From NCBI GenBank assembly GCA_031549965.1, contig JAVBPB010000048.1, positions 1 to 64,000 on the forward strand: a stretch of DNA of 64,000 nt, read 5' to 3'. A program made the translations under genes and the position numbers. Below, in pieces: positions 39,189-47,749 of the stretch (its first letter is position 1; each line of letters begins with the position of its first letter). Under the pieces are notes generated by a model, which saw nothing but the letters and a program-made list of their open reading frames with translations, made no database searches and was not told the DNA's origin. Source of the stretch: JAVBPB01 sp031549965. GTDB lineage: Bacteria; Bacillota; Clostridia; Lachnospirales; Lachnospiraceae.

Positions 39189-39752
39189 CTATTTTCCATT
39201 ATATTTATTCATGGCGGTATTTATTCCATCAATTATCATACTACTGCACGCCTTTGATGTCAATAATATACTGTCTTCTATTTTTTCAATTTCTTCTTTT
39301 TTAAATCTGGATAATACGTAATCTGCTAAGTCCCATCCTTTAGGTTTATCTCCTACTCCCATTTTTATTCTTGGAAATACATCACTTCCTAAGTGGGCTA
39401 TTATGCTCTTGATTCCGTTATGACCTCCCGCACTTCCTTTTTGGCGAATTCTAAGTTGCCCGGGTTCTAGGCTTATGTCGTCATATATTATTATTAGTTC
39501 TTCATTGGTGATTTTATAGAAATTGATTAGCTCTATTATGCTTTCTCCACTTAGGTTCATGTAGGTTTGAGGTTTGGCTAGTATTACCTTTTCCCCTCCT
39601 ATTGTTCCTTTTCCACATATGGCTTTGTGTTTTTTGAAATCTAATGTTATGTTGTTATCAGCGGCTATTTGGTCTATTGCCACAAAGCCTATGTTGTGTC
39701 TGGTACCTTGGTATTGGGATGTGGGATTTCCTAATCCCGCTATTATATACAT
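39189..39752 (-). CDS. pth: peptidyl-tRNA hydrolase
   Basis: Releases tRNA from prematurely dropped peptidyl-tRNA. It is 187 residues, normal for bacterial Pth. Active-site block GLGNPTSQYQGTRHNIGF has catalytic H19 with N9 and N20; IIYDDISLEPGQLRIRQKGS and GGHNGIKSI are present. AAGGAG lies 8 nt before the ATG. It is first of the pth-mfd-prsA run. The 216-bp upstream gap has no gene; it holds the 14-bp palindrome GAGAATATATTCTC at 39929-39942. Confidence 0.96.
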   Translation of the reverse strand: MYIIAGLGNPTSQYQGTRHNIGFVAIDQIAADNNITLDFKKHKAICGKGTIGGEKVILAKPQTYMNLSGESIIELINFYKITNEELIIIYDDISLEPGQLRIRQKGSAGGHNGIKSIIAHLGSDVFPRIKMGVGDKPKGWDLADYVLSRFKKEEIEKIEDSILLTSKACSSMIIDGINTAMNKYNGK

Positions 39753-39968
39753 TGTGGAATCTCCTTTTTGTTTAGTCCGTGAATTTTATGCTATGGAAAT
39801 TAGCTTAGTTATTTTCTAATCTATATAAAATATTTTAAGTTTGTAGATTGTTAATCTCCAGATCCAATTCATTTTAATATACTATCATAGTTTGTTGTTT
39901 TATACAATATTTTAATGATGTAAATTTTGAGAATATATTCTCTTCCGATTCAAAAATGCTACAAATCA

Positions 39969-40430
39969 TTATATTAATGTCCATTTGTTGCCTAGATACT
40001 CTGAAAATTTTATTAAATCATTAATATATATAGCCATAGTTTTGGTATTTGTATTTGGATGAGACCAAATTATTTGTTCTTCCAATTCTTTATCTAATAC
40101 CAATACAACATCACGTTCTTTGTTGTATATTAATCCCAGTGGGGTTACAGAGCCTGGATATAAATTTAATTTATTTTTTAATTGTTTTTCGTTTGCAAAA
40201 GATAGTTCTCCACTATTTATCAAACGCCTCAACCCTTTTATATCAGCCCTTTTATGGTCAGTAAGTACATATAAATAGAAATTGTGTTTATCTTTCAAAA
40301 ATAAGTTTTTTGTTTTTACTCCGGGCAAATCAATTACGATGGTATCAGCTTCTTCTATTGTATAAATTGGCTTATGGGATACTTCTTTATAATTAATATC
40401 TAATTTATTTAACAATTCATATAAATCCAT
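39969..40430 (-). CDS. prolyl-tRNA editing protein (YbaK/ProX family)
   Basis: 153 residues of the YbaK/EbsC/ProX trans-editing fold, which hydrolyses mischarged aminoacyl-tRNA, most often Ala- or Cys-tRNA-Pro. Motifs seen: TKNLFLKDKHNFYLYVLTDHKRAD, with the family lysine, and YPGSVTPLGLIYN, the GxxxP substrate loop. The length and KNLFLKD pattern fit the ProX (PrdX) subgroup more than EbsC. AGGAG lies 5 nt before the ATG. It sits alone behind a terminator. Confidence 0.88.
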   Translation of the reverse strand: MDLYELLNKLDINYKEVSHKPIYTIEEADTIVIDLPGVKTKNLFLKDKHNFYLYVLTDHKRADIKGLRRLINSGELSFANEKQLKNKLNLYPGSVTPLGLIYNKERDVVLVLDKELEEQIIWSHPNTNTKTMAIYINDLIKFSEYLGNKWTLI

Positions 40431-40452
40431 TTTGTTCTCCTATTTTTACCTT

Positions 40453-40480
40453 AAAAGAGACCCTTTTATGGGTCTCTTTT
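40453..40480 (-). terminator. terminator of the 60-aa gene
   Basis: An 11-bp perfect stem, AAAAGAGACCC and its complement, with a 6-nt loop. It lies between the small gene and the editing-protein gene. Confidence 0.7.
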
Positions 40481-40497
40481 AATAATCATTAAACTAA

Positions 40498-40680
40498 TTA
40501 AACTATTCCTTTGCTTATCATTAAAGCTTCTAATAAAGGTTTATTATATAGTTCTATGTGATAATATATTTTTGCATAAGCCCAAATATCAAACTTATTA
40601 CATGGAATTTTTTCATTTTTACAACATCCCATTGTTCTTATTAATGCAGCTACAAAATTTACAATATAATTTTCCTCCAT
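40498..40680 (-). CDS. small hypothetical protein, 60 aa
   Basis: A short frame beginning MEENYIVNFVAALIRTMG with two adjacent Cys and a third Cys later. The ATG at 40680 has a plausible AAGG 10 nt upstream; a longer frame starts at 40722 without a clear site. It is followed by a terminator, which supports expression. No family recognised, no membrane segment strong enough to call. It could still be a chance frame. Confidence 0.45.
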   Translation of the reverse strand: MEENYIVNFVAALIRTMGCCKNEKIPCNKFDIWAYAKIYYHIELYNKPLLEALMISKGIV

Positions 40681-41103
40681 AAAATTCAGCCTTAACTTTT
40701 TATATCTGTAAAATATATTCATATCAAGGAATAATTATTACAAAAAAGTTATATAGCTATTAGTTTGTCCAATACCCTTATTAATTCTATACACTCTTTT
40801 GTACGTGTACTAAATATCATAGAAAAATTAATAAATTGTGAAATCGTACCATATAAACAATAAAATCAATAATTTAATATGAGTTAGTATGTATAATGTA
40901 ATTAATTACCATCAATATTGTAACTATAGAATAACATATATTGTAGCAAACTTCAACCCTTCTCATATGAAAATCAGGCAAACTTTGATTGTTTTATATA
41001 TATTATTTGATATAATTATCTTGTTGTTAATTCCTTTTAAGTTTTCACTTGTCTTTTTCCATCTCTTCTCTAATATCTTTTGAGCATTTTCCAAAATTGG
41101 TAT
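40681..41103. other. gene-free gap before the capsule locus
   Basis: About 420 very AT-rich bases between the end of the BCCT gene and the small 60-aa gene. I see no convincing gene, RNA, promoter or strong terminator. The long capsule transcript has no obvious terminator here. Confidence 0.5.
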
Positions 41104-42657
41104 CTATTTCTTTTCTTTCTCCTGCTCCTGCTCCTTCATATACTTCTTAGCGTCTTTCATAAAGCTGACCACAATCAGTAAAATGACTGAAGCAATGGGG
41201 AATGCCGCCACAATGCTCACGCTCTGTAAATTATTCATGGAGCTTTTTGCAAACAAAAGTGCAATCGGTAACAGTATGAGCAATATGCACCAAACAAGCT
41301 GAATCATTTTATGTGGCTGTTCGCCTTCTCCTAGCTTTCGGTAACTGTAACAGGAAGCTGTTAATGCAATTGTGTCAAAGGAGGTGGCATAGAACACCAC
41401 CATTGTAATTAAAACAACCACTAATATCAACGGTGCCAACGGCAATGTCTTAATAACTGATACAATCATACTATAAAGATCACCAGACTCATTATATTGT
41501 GCAATAAAATCTTTAACTTGTGACACTTGCATACCCATGGAGTAATTTCCAAAAATAATAAAGCTGAGCAGGGTAGAACCAACTCCAAACCCATAGCCGC
41601 CAATGATTGTCTGACGGACTGTTTTTCCCCTGGAAATACTTCCAATGAAAAATGGTACAGCCACACACCATACCATCCAGTATGCCCAATAATAAATTGT
41701 CCAATTCTGAGGAAAGCTTGTCGTTCTTTGTGGATCAGTAAATGTTGAAAGTTCAAAGAAATTTTGAACCATTTTTCCAAAAGAAGCAATTCCTGTATCA
41801 ATGATATATCTTGTTTTACCGCCAAATAGTAAAACAAATGCCATCAGTCCTAAAAACAAATATATACAAGATTTTGCCAATAAACCGATCCCTTTGAACC
41901 CATGTAGCAGTGAATATGTATAAATAAAGCATGTGATTACCAAAATCACAATGTTAATCAATGTACGACTTACCTCCACCTTTAACAATTCCTCAATGAT
42001 GGATGCCATAAGTGGTGTAGCAACACTAAAAGTTGTCGCTGTTCCCGCTAACAAAGCAAACACTGCTAACAAATCTATAATCTTTCCAATAATTCCATCC
42101 GTATACTTTCCAAGGACTGGACGACAAGCTTCGGAATACTTTTGTCTCTCTCTTTTGCGGACATGGAGCATGAATCCAAAGGCAACTGCTAATACTATAT
42201 AAAATCCCCAAGGGATAAAGCTCCAATGGAACAATGGATAAACACCAGCCCATTCTTGGATACTTCCCATCTCGGCAATGTGTGGATCAGTAGCATACAA
42301 AACCCATTCAGAAAACGAATAGAATAAGATGTCAGCAGCCAGACCACATGTAAACATCATAGACCCCCACGCAAAAAAAGAATATTTTGGTTTCTCATCC
42401 GGTCCTCCAAGGACTATATTTCCATACTTTGAAATAGCAATAAAAAGTGATAGTAAGAAAATTCCCAATCCAATTACCAGATAATACGTTCCTAATGTGT
42501 CTCCAAAGAAGAACCTAACCTGACTCAAAACAGTATTAGATTTATCCGGCATAATAAAGAACAGGATACATAAAGCAATGATAAATCCCAATGGTACAAG
42601 TGTAATCATCCAATCTATTCTTCTCCCATCCGTATTTCTTATTGACTTATTATTCAT
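41104..42657 (-). CDS. BCCT family betaine/choline/carnitine transporter
   Basis: About 517 residues with some twelve membrane segments. The BCCT signature is clear: WTIYYWAYWMVWCVAVPFFI followed by GSISRGKTVRQTIIGG, plus the WIP-like FHWSFIPWGFYIV block near residue 145. BCCT carriers import quaternary amines such as choline or betaine by ion coupling. I choose ATG 42657 because GGAGG lies 8 nt before it, and this start overlaps the licC stop by 8 nt. Being last in a lic-type module, its likely job is choline uptake for phosphocholine synthesis, the role held by the unrelated LicB in Haemophilus and pneumococcus. An osmolyte role cannot be excluded. Confidence 0.9.
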   Translation of the reverse strand: MNNKSIRNTDGRRIDWMITLVPLGFIIALCILFFIMPDKSNTVLSQVRFFFGDTLGTYYLVIGLGIFLLSLFIAISKYGNIVLGGPDEKPKYSFFAWGSMMFTCGLAADILFYSFSEWVLYATDPHIAEMGSIQEWAGVYPLFHWSFIPWGFYIVLAVAFGFMLHVRKRERQKYSEACRPVLGKYTDGIIGKIIDLLAVFALLAGTATTFSVATPLMASIIEELLKVEVSRTLINIVILVITCFIYTYSLLHGFKGIGLLAKSCIYLFLGLMAFVLLFGGKTRYIIDTGIASFGKMVQNFFELSTFTDPQRTTSFPQNWTIYYWAYWMVWCVAVPFFIGSISRGKTVRQTIIGGYGFGVGSTLLSFIIFGNYSMGMQVSQVKDFIAQYNESGDLYSMIVSVIKTLPLAPLILVVVLITMVVFYATSFDTIALTASCYSYRKLGEGEQPHKMIQLVWCILLILLPIALLFAKSSMNNLQSVSIVAAFPIASVILLIVVSFMKDAKKYMKEQEQEKEKK

Positions 42658-43381
42658 TTTCATATCCTCCATAAATGTATTTTTGATAGTTCTTGTCTAA
42701 AGCAACCAACTCACTTAAATTATCCAATTCAATGATATCTCCTTCTTCCATTTCTCGAATTCCAAGCTTATAATCCTCAGAGTAACAAAACATTACCACA
42801 TCATCCCAGAAAATTTGTCGATTCTGTTTTTCTTCAAATTCAACTTCCAAATGATGTTTCAACCTTCGTCCGTCCTCTGATGTCCATCGGGAAATGCTAT
42901 AAAGCTGCCAACCACCTTTGCCACCGTTTCTGCTACAAGACTTGACAATCCCATTTTCCACTGTCAGTAGCCATTCGTTGGTTTCGCTATCCCTCCAAAC
43001 ACTGTTATATCCTGAACGTTCAAATTCTATAGCAAGTATTGTTGGATTGTAAATAATCTGGTCACCGTCAAGAATGATCGCATCTTCTATATAATCTCTG
43101 GCCATATATAATGATGAAATATTATTGCATGTATTGTAATATGGGTTCTCAATCAACTTCAGACCTGAATATTCTTTCTCTAAAACCAGAAACTGCTCTT
43201 TTAAGTGTCCAACTACTAAATAGATTTCATAGATTCCATTTTCATGCAATCCTTGAATCACAGTATCAATCATACGCACACCATTGACACAAATCAGTGG
43301 TTTAGGAGTTTCCAGTGTTACCGGCAGCATCCGGCTTCCGATGCCTGCTGCCATGATAATTGCTCGTTTTACTTTATACAT
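42650..43381 (-). CDS. licC: LicC-like CTP:phosphocholine cytidylyltransferase
   Basis: 243 residues of the nucleotidyltransferase fold. The activating loop MAAGIGSRMLPVTLETPKPLICVNG is visible as GIGSRMLPVTLETPKPL near residue 13-29. YYNTCNNISSLYMARDYI and the metal-binding ILDGDQIIYN stretch match LicC, which makes CDP-choline from CTP and phosphocholine. Its ATG overlaps the end of the upstream kinase fusion gene by 8 nt, indicating translational coupling. It is one of two LicC-like domains here; the other is inside the neighbour. It could instead use ethanolamine phosphate or a related amino alcohol. Confidence 0.82.
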   Translation of the reverse strand: MYKVKRAIIMAAGIGSRMLPVTLETPKPLICVNGVRMIDTVIQGLHENGIYEIYLVVGHLKEQFLVLEKEYSGLKLIENPYYNTCNNISSLYMARDYIEDAIILDGDQIIYNPTILAIEFERSGYNSVWRDSETNEWLLTVENGIVKSCSRNGGKGGWQLYSISRWTSEDGRRLKHHLEVEFEEKQNRQIFWDDVVMFCYSEDYKLGIREMEEGDIIELDNLSELVALDKNYQKYIYGGYENE

Positions 43382-45152
43382 CAGACTTTTCCTCTCTCTT
43401 TAATTCATCATGAACAATTTTGTAATAATCCTTTGCATAGCGGTACTGCCTAAGCGAATACTCTCCGAATTCTATACCAAGACTTCGCTTATATTCACAC
43501 CAATTGCTCCACAGCAAACCACAGACTGCGATATAGCAGTATATTTTAATAATGGTCTCGTGGTGACAGCCTTCCGGAAAATAAGCTGAAATCAGACTAT
43601 CCATCTGTTGCTTATTATAAAGAGAATATATACCAAACATCGCCACATCTACATGTGGATCCTGCATTCCTGCATACTCCCAGTCAATCAGTCGAATATC
43701 CTCTTTTCCATTATCTTTTATAAACAAAAAGTTATCCGGCACAGCGTCAATGTGAGTTAACACTTTTTCTCCTGCATGTGCTTCAATGTATGCTCTTAAT
43801 GATAGTACTTTTTCTTTTGTTTTCTGATAATCCTTATAGATTGAATTTACCCCACCCCATAATCTCTCATATAATTCAATCTGACCAAAGATATCAAATT
43901 CATGTTCTACTGTCAACTTCATCTCATGAAATGCCCTTAGACACTTCATACATTTTCTAATGGCTTCACTATTATGCGGATCACACACCTTGGCACCTTC
44001 TAAAAATTCTGTAATTTTATATCCGTTTTCCGGACTTATATAAGCAATGTCGTCACAGATATAATTTTTGTCAATGACTTGATATACCGCAGCTTCATGT
44101 TTACGATTAATAAGCTGCTCCGTACCTTCTCCTGGAATACGCATAATATACTTCTTACCATGGCAGGTAAAAAGAAAAGAACGGTTGGTCATACCCTTCT
44201 TTAGTACAGTAATATCTGTCACTTCATTCAGAGTTGCACTCAATTCTTTGCAAATAGTTTTAATAGCGTCTGTATTTAATTGACTAGAATTTCTGTCAAT
44301 CTCACGTAGTTGCTCATAGGTATTGATTTCAACAAAATCTGCTGAGTTTACGACTCTAGCAGCTACAATCATTCTATCTTTATGGTATAGTGCTTCTTCC
44401 CAGAAAGCTCCGTCATAACGAGAGATTTTACTCAATTGTACAATCCGTTCTCTAACAATTTTCGCTTCATCTTCCACCAGATAGCTAATACCAATCATTG
44501 CATTACCACTCGTACCATCAGGAATCAAAACTAGTTCCATTTTTCGATTGACACGAACTATGCTATCATTATCCGTCAGCTCACTCACCATATACCAAGA
44601 ATATAGCTCTTGTTTATGGTAAGGATTTTTGTCGCACCAAATGTCACAGGGAATAATGTATGAATTGGAAATATGCTCAAGCACCGACAACAAAGAATAA
44701 AGATTGTTCTTTGTTGAGTACTCTGCATTTACAACTAGCTCTACTCCATACTCGTCAATCAGATATTCATACTTTTCCTTCATAAAACCAACAATTACAT
44801 AAATTTCCTTGATACCTACTTCATGTAGCTGCTTGATAGTTCGCTCAATCAGTGTCTCTTTGTTGACCTCCAATAGCCCTTTTGGAACTTCTGTGTTAAT
44901 TGGCACCATACGCATTCCGAATCCAGCCGCCAAAATAATAGCATTCTTTGGAGCTTTAGATTGAGACTCTGTAATCGCCTTAGATGTTGGTCTTGATTCT
45001 TCATCTAAATAACCAACTTTCATTAATTCTTTTATAGAGCGGTTTACCACACCCAATGAATGACCCGAAACTTCAGCCAGAATTCGCTGGTTGATGAACG
45101 GTTCTAATAATAGAGTGTTCAAAATATCACTTTCTTGTTTGTTCATGTACAA
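43374..45152 (-). CDS. wHTH-LicC-LicA fusion (phosphocholine cytidylyltransferase/choline kinase)
   Basis: 592 residues. Residues 1-60 form a winged-helix DNA-binding region (INQRILAEVSGHSLGVVNRS). About 70-290 is a LicC-like nucleotidyltransferase (IILAAGFGMRMVPINTEVPK). About 310-585 is a LicA-type choline kinase of the APH fold, with the catalytic loop HIDAVPDNFLF near 466 and the metal motif RLIDWEYAG. It could phosphorylate choline and cytidylylate it in one chain, while the wHTH may add self-control. TTG at 45152 has GGAG 7 nt upstream; ATG 45146 is an alternative. It lies between licD and licC. Similar fusions are known in a few bacteria, from memory. Confidence 0.85.
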   Translation of the reverse strand: MYMNKQESDILNTLLLEPFINQRILAEVSGHSLGVVNRSIKELMKVGYLDEESRPTSKAITESQSKAPKNAIILAAGFGMRMVPINTEVPKGLLEVNKETLIERTIKQLHEVGIKEIYVIVGFMKEKYEYLIDEYGVELVVNAEYSTKNNLYSLLSVLEHISNSYIIPCDIWCDKNPYHKQELYSWYMVSELTDNDSIVRVNRKMELVLIPDGTSGNAMIGISYLVEDEAKIVRERIVQLSKISRYDGAFWEEALYHKDRMIVAARVVNSADFVEINTYEQLREIDRNSSQLNTDAIKTICKELSATLNEVTDITVLKKGMTNRSFLFTCHGKKYIMRIPGEGTEQLINRKHEAAVYQVIDKNYICDDIAYISPENGYKITEFLEGAKVCDPHNSEAIRKCMKCLRAFHEMKLTVEHEFDIFGQIELYERLWGGVNSIYKDYQKTKEKVLSLRAYIEAHAGEKVLTHIDAVPDNFLFIKDNGKEDIRLIDWEYAGMQDPHVDVAMFGIYSLYNKQQMDSLISAYFPEGCHHETIIKIYCYIAVCGLLWSNWCEYKRSLGIEFGEYSLRQYRYAKDYYKIVHDELKREEKSDV

Positions 45153-45257
45153 TCATTTTCTCCTTTTCGTGAACTCAATGTTACAAATATACACTCAGTA
45201 AAAGAATTCAATCTGTGATGGTTCCATTTTAACTTAATACTAGTCAACCATAGTAAT

Positions 45258-46088
45258 TCACATATCTTCCTTTTTATAAACCTTAAAAAAATGATGTCCA
45301 ATTCGGTCCTTTTCAGGTGGCAACTTAGTATAGTCACCATACTCATGACGCAGTACTTCATCATAGTGCTTTGGTATTCTGAATTTATATTTATCAAATT
45401 GCATCATAATTGTTTCATCAAACCATTTTCGAGGAAAAATATCTTTTTCTCCCCCAGAAAGCCAAATGACGCAACCTATATACTCACTACTATCATAGTC
45501 TTTCACTCTCGCCAATTTTTCTAGTTTATTCTGGAAGAAGTCTTTACCTATTAGCTTTGCCACAAGATATACTGGGTATTTAATAATTTTCCTAAAGGTT
45601 GAGGTTGTAGTCTCAATAGCAAAATGTTCTCTAGTTGCCTGATAACAAAGGGAAGAAAGGCGATCTCCCTTCAGTCCATAATACACAGCTTCATCTTTCG
45701 TTTTACCAAGACCATCGTAAGGATAGATATCTATGAATATGCCCATTCCATACGGCTTTTCATTTGCCATCTTAATAGTGTACCTGTCATCACTAATGCG
45801 AGTGATCATATACGGATATTCAGAACATTCTTCACGATTAAAAACTCGAAGGTTTGTATATTCTTTGATATGCATCTTCAGATAAGCAAGAAGTTTGTCA
45901 TAATCTGGACGAGGCATCATAATATCCACATCATCATCCCACGGAATATAATTATTATGGCGAATTGCTCCGATAAGAGTTCCGTAAATCAAAACATAAC
46001 GAAGATGTTGTTCATCACAAATACCAGCTATAGTATGTAATATTTCTAGGGATACTGCTTGTATTTCTTGAATTGTTAGTTCTTTCAT
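45258..46088 (-). CDS. licD: LicD family phosphocholine transferase
   Basis: About 276 residues. The LicD core is intact: YVLIYGTLIGAIRHNNYIPW followed by DDDVDIMMPRPDYDKLL near residue 33-63. LicD proteins transfer phosphocholine from CDP-choline to a sugar of a teichoic acid, capsule or LPS. ATG 46088 is chosen because AAAGG lies 10 nt upstream; a GTG at 46106 is in frame. Gene order (licD, kinase/cytidylyltransferase, cytidylyltransferase, transporter) matches a lic1-type module, which raises confidence in a phosphocholine donor. Other LicD/fukutin-like enzymes use different phospho-groups. Confidence 0.88.
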   Translation of the reverse strand: MKELTIQEIQAVSLEILHTIAGICDEQHLRYVLIYGTLIGAIRHNNYIPWDDDVDIMMPRPDYDKLLAYLKMHIKEYTNLRVFNREECSEYPYMITRISDDRYTIKMANEKPYGMGIFIDIYPYDGLGKTKDEAVYYGLKGDRLSSLCYQATREHFAIETTTSTFRKIIKYPVYLVAKLIGKDFFQNKLEKLARVKDYDSSEYIGCVIWLSGGEKDIFPRKWFDETIMMQFDKYKFRIPKHYDEVLRHEYGDYTKLPPEKDRIGHHFFKVYKKEDM

Positions 46089-46142
46089 AAATTTCTTTCC
46101 TTTCACCTATATGATATTTGGCTTTCGTTCTATTTTGGCTCT

Positions 46143-47309
46143 TTACAGTCGTTTCAGGTATCTTTTAATCTTATATTTAATGAATCTCTTTCTCCAATCA
46201 CTTTTATATACTTCTTTTGCAGCTTTATGGAAACCATGCTTATTAATTATAGTCCATAATAGATCATATTCTTCTTCCTTTATTGTAGGTCCACAAAGGA
46301 TTTCATTTCCATCAATAGCTTCCTGAGCCGGACGTTCAATCATTACCACATTCTTTGCTACAGAGTCTATTAATTGCTGACCTTTTGCTGAATTAATAAA
46401 AAGCATATTTAAGCCTTTATCAACCGATTTTTTCTTAACCTCTTCATCAACTCCCCAGAAATCACCAAGTGTCAAATCACCAACTCTTTTTGCCCCTGCA
46501 AAATAACAGTTAAAGCATGCTGGCTGTAGAATAGTATGTCTCATGAAAAGCTTAAAGTATGGATCTGAAAACTGTCCATCTTGATATAAAATCTTGTTAT
46601 TTTTCCCATATAAAGTCAACATACAATCATACTCTCCACCCCTAAAAGTCACATTGTGAATCTTTTTTCCTACAGATACTTTTTTAATGTGTTCATCAAA
46701 ACACTTCGGTGAAGCAGCTCCTTTACAAAGTATATCAACATAGTACATGTCTTTGACTGAAACTTTATTATTCGCCTCGATATATTTCTTTATAGCATAT
46801 ACTTCGCAAGGTACACCCATAAATAAACCTTTTTTATCATTAAGTTTCTTAATAATTTTAGGATATATATCAACTTTATTACTCTGTACATATTTAGAAC
46901 CCCTCATATACAAAAGTTCCTCTTCTGATTCATATAACCTATGTTCTACCATATTTTGATTTGAATTAAACCAAACTCCTACTACAAAACCATCCTTCTT
47001 GATAAATTGACGTGCAAGCTCAAACGCCATCCCTCCAGATGTTGACTGAAAATGACTTTCATCATTTTTGCTCCAAGCAGCAAAGGCAATTGATGGTTTA
47101 TTATGTTTAGCACAATTTATACTTTCAACATTGTTTGCTGGGCATATCTTTGTACATCGTTCACACCCAATACAATCATCATTGATTATAGGCCTATAGA
47201 ATCCTTTTACAATTTGAATGTCAATTGCATTTTTATTACATATAGACTTGCACAGGGAACATCCCACGCAATTATTTTCCAAGCATACTTTTTCCAATCT
47301 ATGTCCCAT
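46143..47309 (-). CDS. 4Fe-4S protein, F420H2 dehydrogenase/hydrogenase beta-subunit family
   Basis: 388 residues. Two [4Fe-4S] motifs lie at the amino end (CVGCSLCKSIC and CIGCERCTKIC). F420-hydrogenase beta-like domains follow, with STSGGMAFELARQ, GVPCEVYAIKKYIE, GRGEYDC-like FRGGEYDCML and ACFNCYFAGAKRVGDLTLGDFWG. Members are often found in exopolysaccharide clusters of Firmicutes and Bacteroidetes, often beside polysaccharide pyruvyl transferases, which are missing here. A redox modification of a sugar is the usual guess; the substrate is unknown. Start ATG 47309 follows GGAG; its neighbour upstream ends 1 base before. Confidence 0.85.
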   Translation of the reverse strand: MGHRLEKVCLENNCVGCSLCKSICNKNAIDIQIVKGFYRPIINDDCIGCERCTKICPANNVESINCAKHNKPSIAFAAWSKNDESHFQSTSGGMAFELARQFIKKDGFVVGVWFNSNQNMVEHRLYESEEELLYMRGSKYVQSNKVDIYPKIIKKLNDKKGLFMGVPCEVYAIKKYIEANNKVSVKDMYYVDILCKGAASPKCFDEHIKKVSVGKKIHNVTFRGGEYDCMLTLYGKNNKILYQDGQFSDPYFKLFMRHTILQPACFNCYFAGAKRVGDLTLGDFWGVDEEVKKKSVDKGLNMLFINSAKGQQLIDSVAKNVVMIERPAQEAIDGNEILCGPTIKEEEYDLLWTIINKHGFHKAAKEVYKSDWRKRFIKYKIKRYLKRL

Positions 47310-47310
47310 C

Positions 47311-47739
47311 CTACTCTCCATTCAGTCCGTGAAGCACGTCAGATAATAGGGTAGAAGATATTCCCTTAGTATGAGGCAAAAAAACAATCTCGACTCCTAC
47401 ACTAGAAAACTGTTCAATAATTGCATTGTACATATCACTATCCTGCCAATCCGAACCATGAAACAAAGCATCGAAATGAAGTGTTTCCCACGCATTCATC
47501 TTGTCCATAGTTTTCTGCGGAACTACTTGATCTACATATTTAATTGCCTCGACAATAGAAATACGTTCCTCAAATGGAATAATTGGACTTTTATGTTTGT
47601 ATGTTCTTACAAGTTCATCAGTACTTACTCCCACAATAAGATACTCACACTTTTCCTTTGCTTTTCTCAATATGTTCAAGTGTCCGATGTGAAACATATC
47701 ATATACACCTGTTGTGTATCCTATTTTATATTCTTTCAT
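47311..47739 (-). CDS. glycerol-3-phosphate cytidylyltransferase-like protein (TagD family)
   Basis: 142 residues. The HxGH motif GVYDMFHIGHLNILRKAK and the carboxy-terminal HTKGISSTLL (replacing the RTEGISTT of TagD) mark the CTP-transferring nucleotidyltransferase family that makes CDP-glycerol. Length is near the 130-residue norm. ATG 47739 sits 8 nt after GAGG. It lies between the flippase and the Fe-S gene. It may feed the CDP-glycerol transferase at 31841 or decorate the capsule with glycerol phosphate. CDP-ethanolamine or another alcohol is possible, because the motif differs from true TagD. Confidence 0.78.
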   Translation of the reverse strand: MKEYKIGYTTGVYDMFHIGHLNILRKAKEKCEYLIVGVSTDELVRTYKHKSPIIPFEERISIVEAIKYVDQVVPQKTMDKMNAWETLHFDALFHGSDWQDSDMYNAIIEQFSSVGVEIVFLPHTKGISSTLLSDVLHGLNGE

Positions 47740-47749
47740 CAACTATTCC

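Noticed and set aside
40889..41083. A 64-codon plus-strand hydrophobic frame in the gap before the capsule locus
   Set aside because: No ribosome site, composition expected from AT-rich DNA, no neighbour on that strand.
45143..45397. An 84-codon minus-strand frame between licD and the fusion gene
   Set aside because: It overlaps the end of licD in another frame and has no good start signal.
43374..46088. Phase-variable tetranucleotide tracts as in Haemophilus licA
   Set aside because: I looked at the starts of the licD and fusion genes and saw no CAAT-type or homopolymer tract long enough for phase variation.
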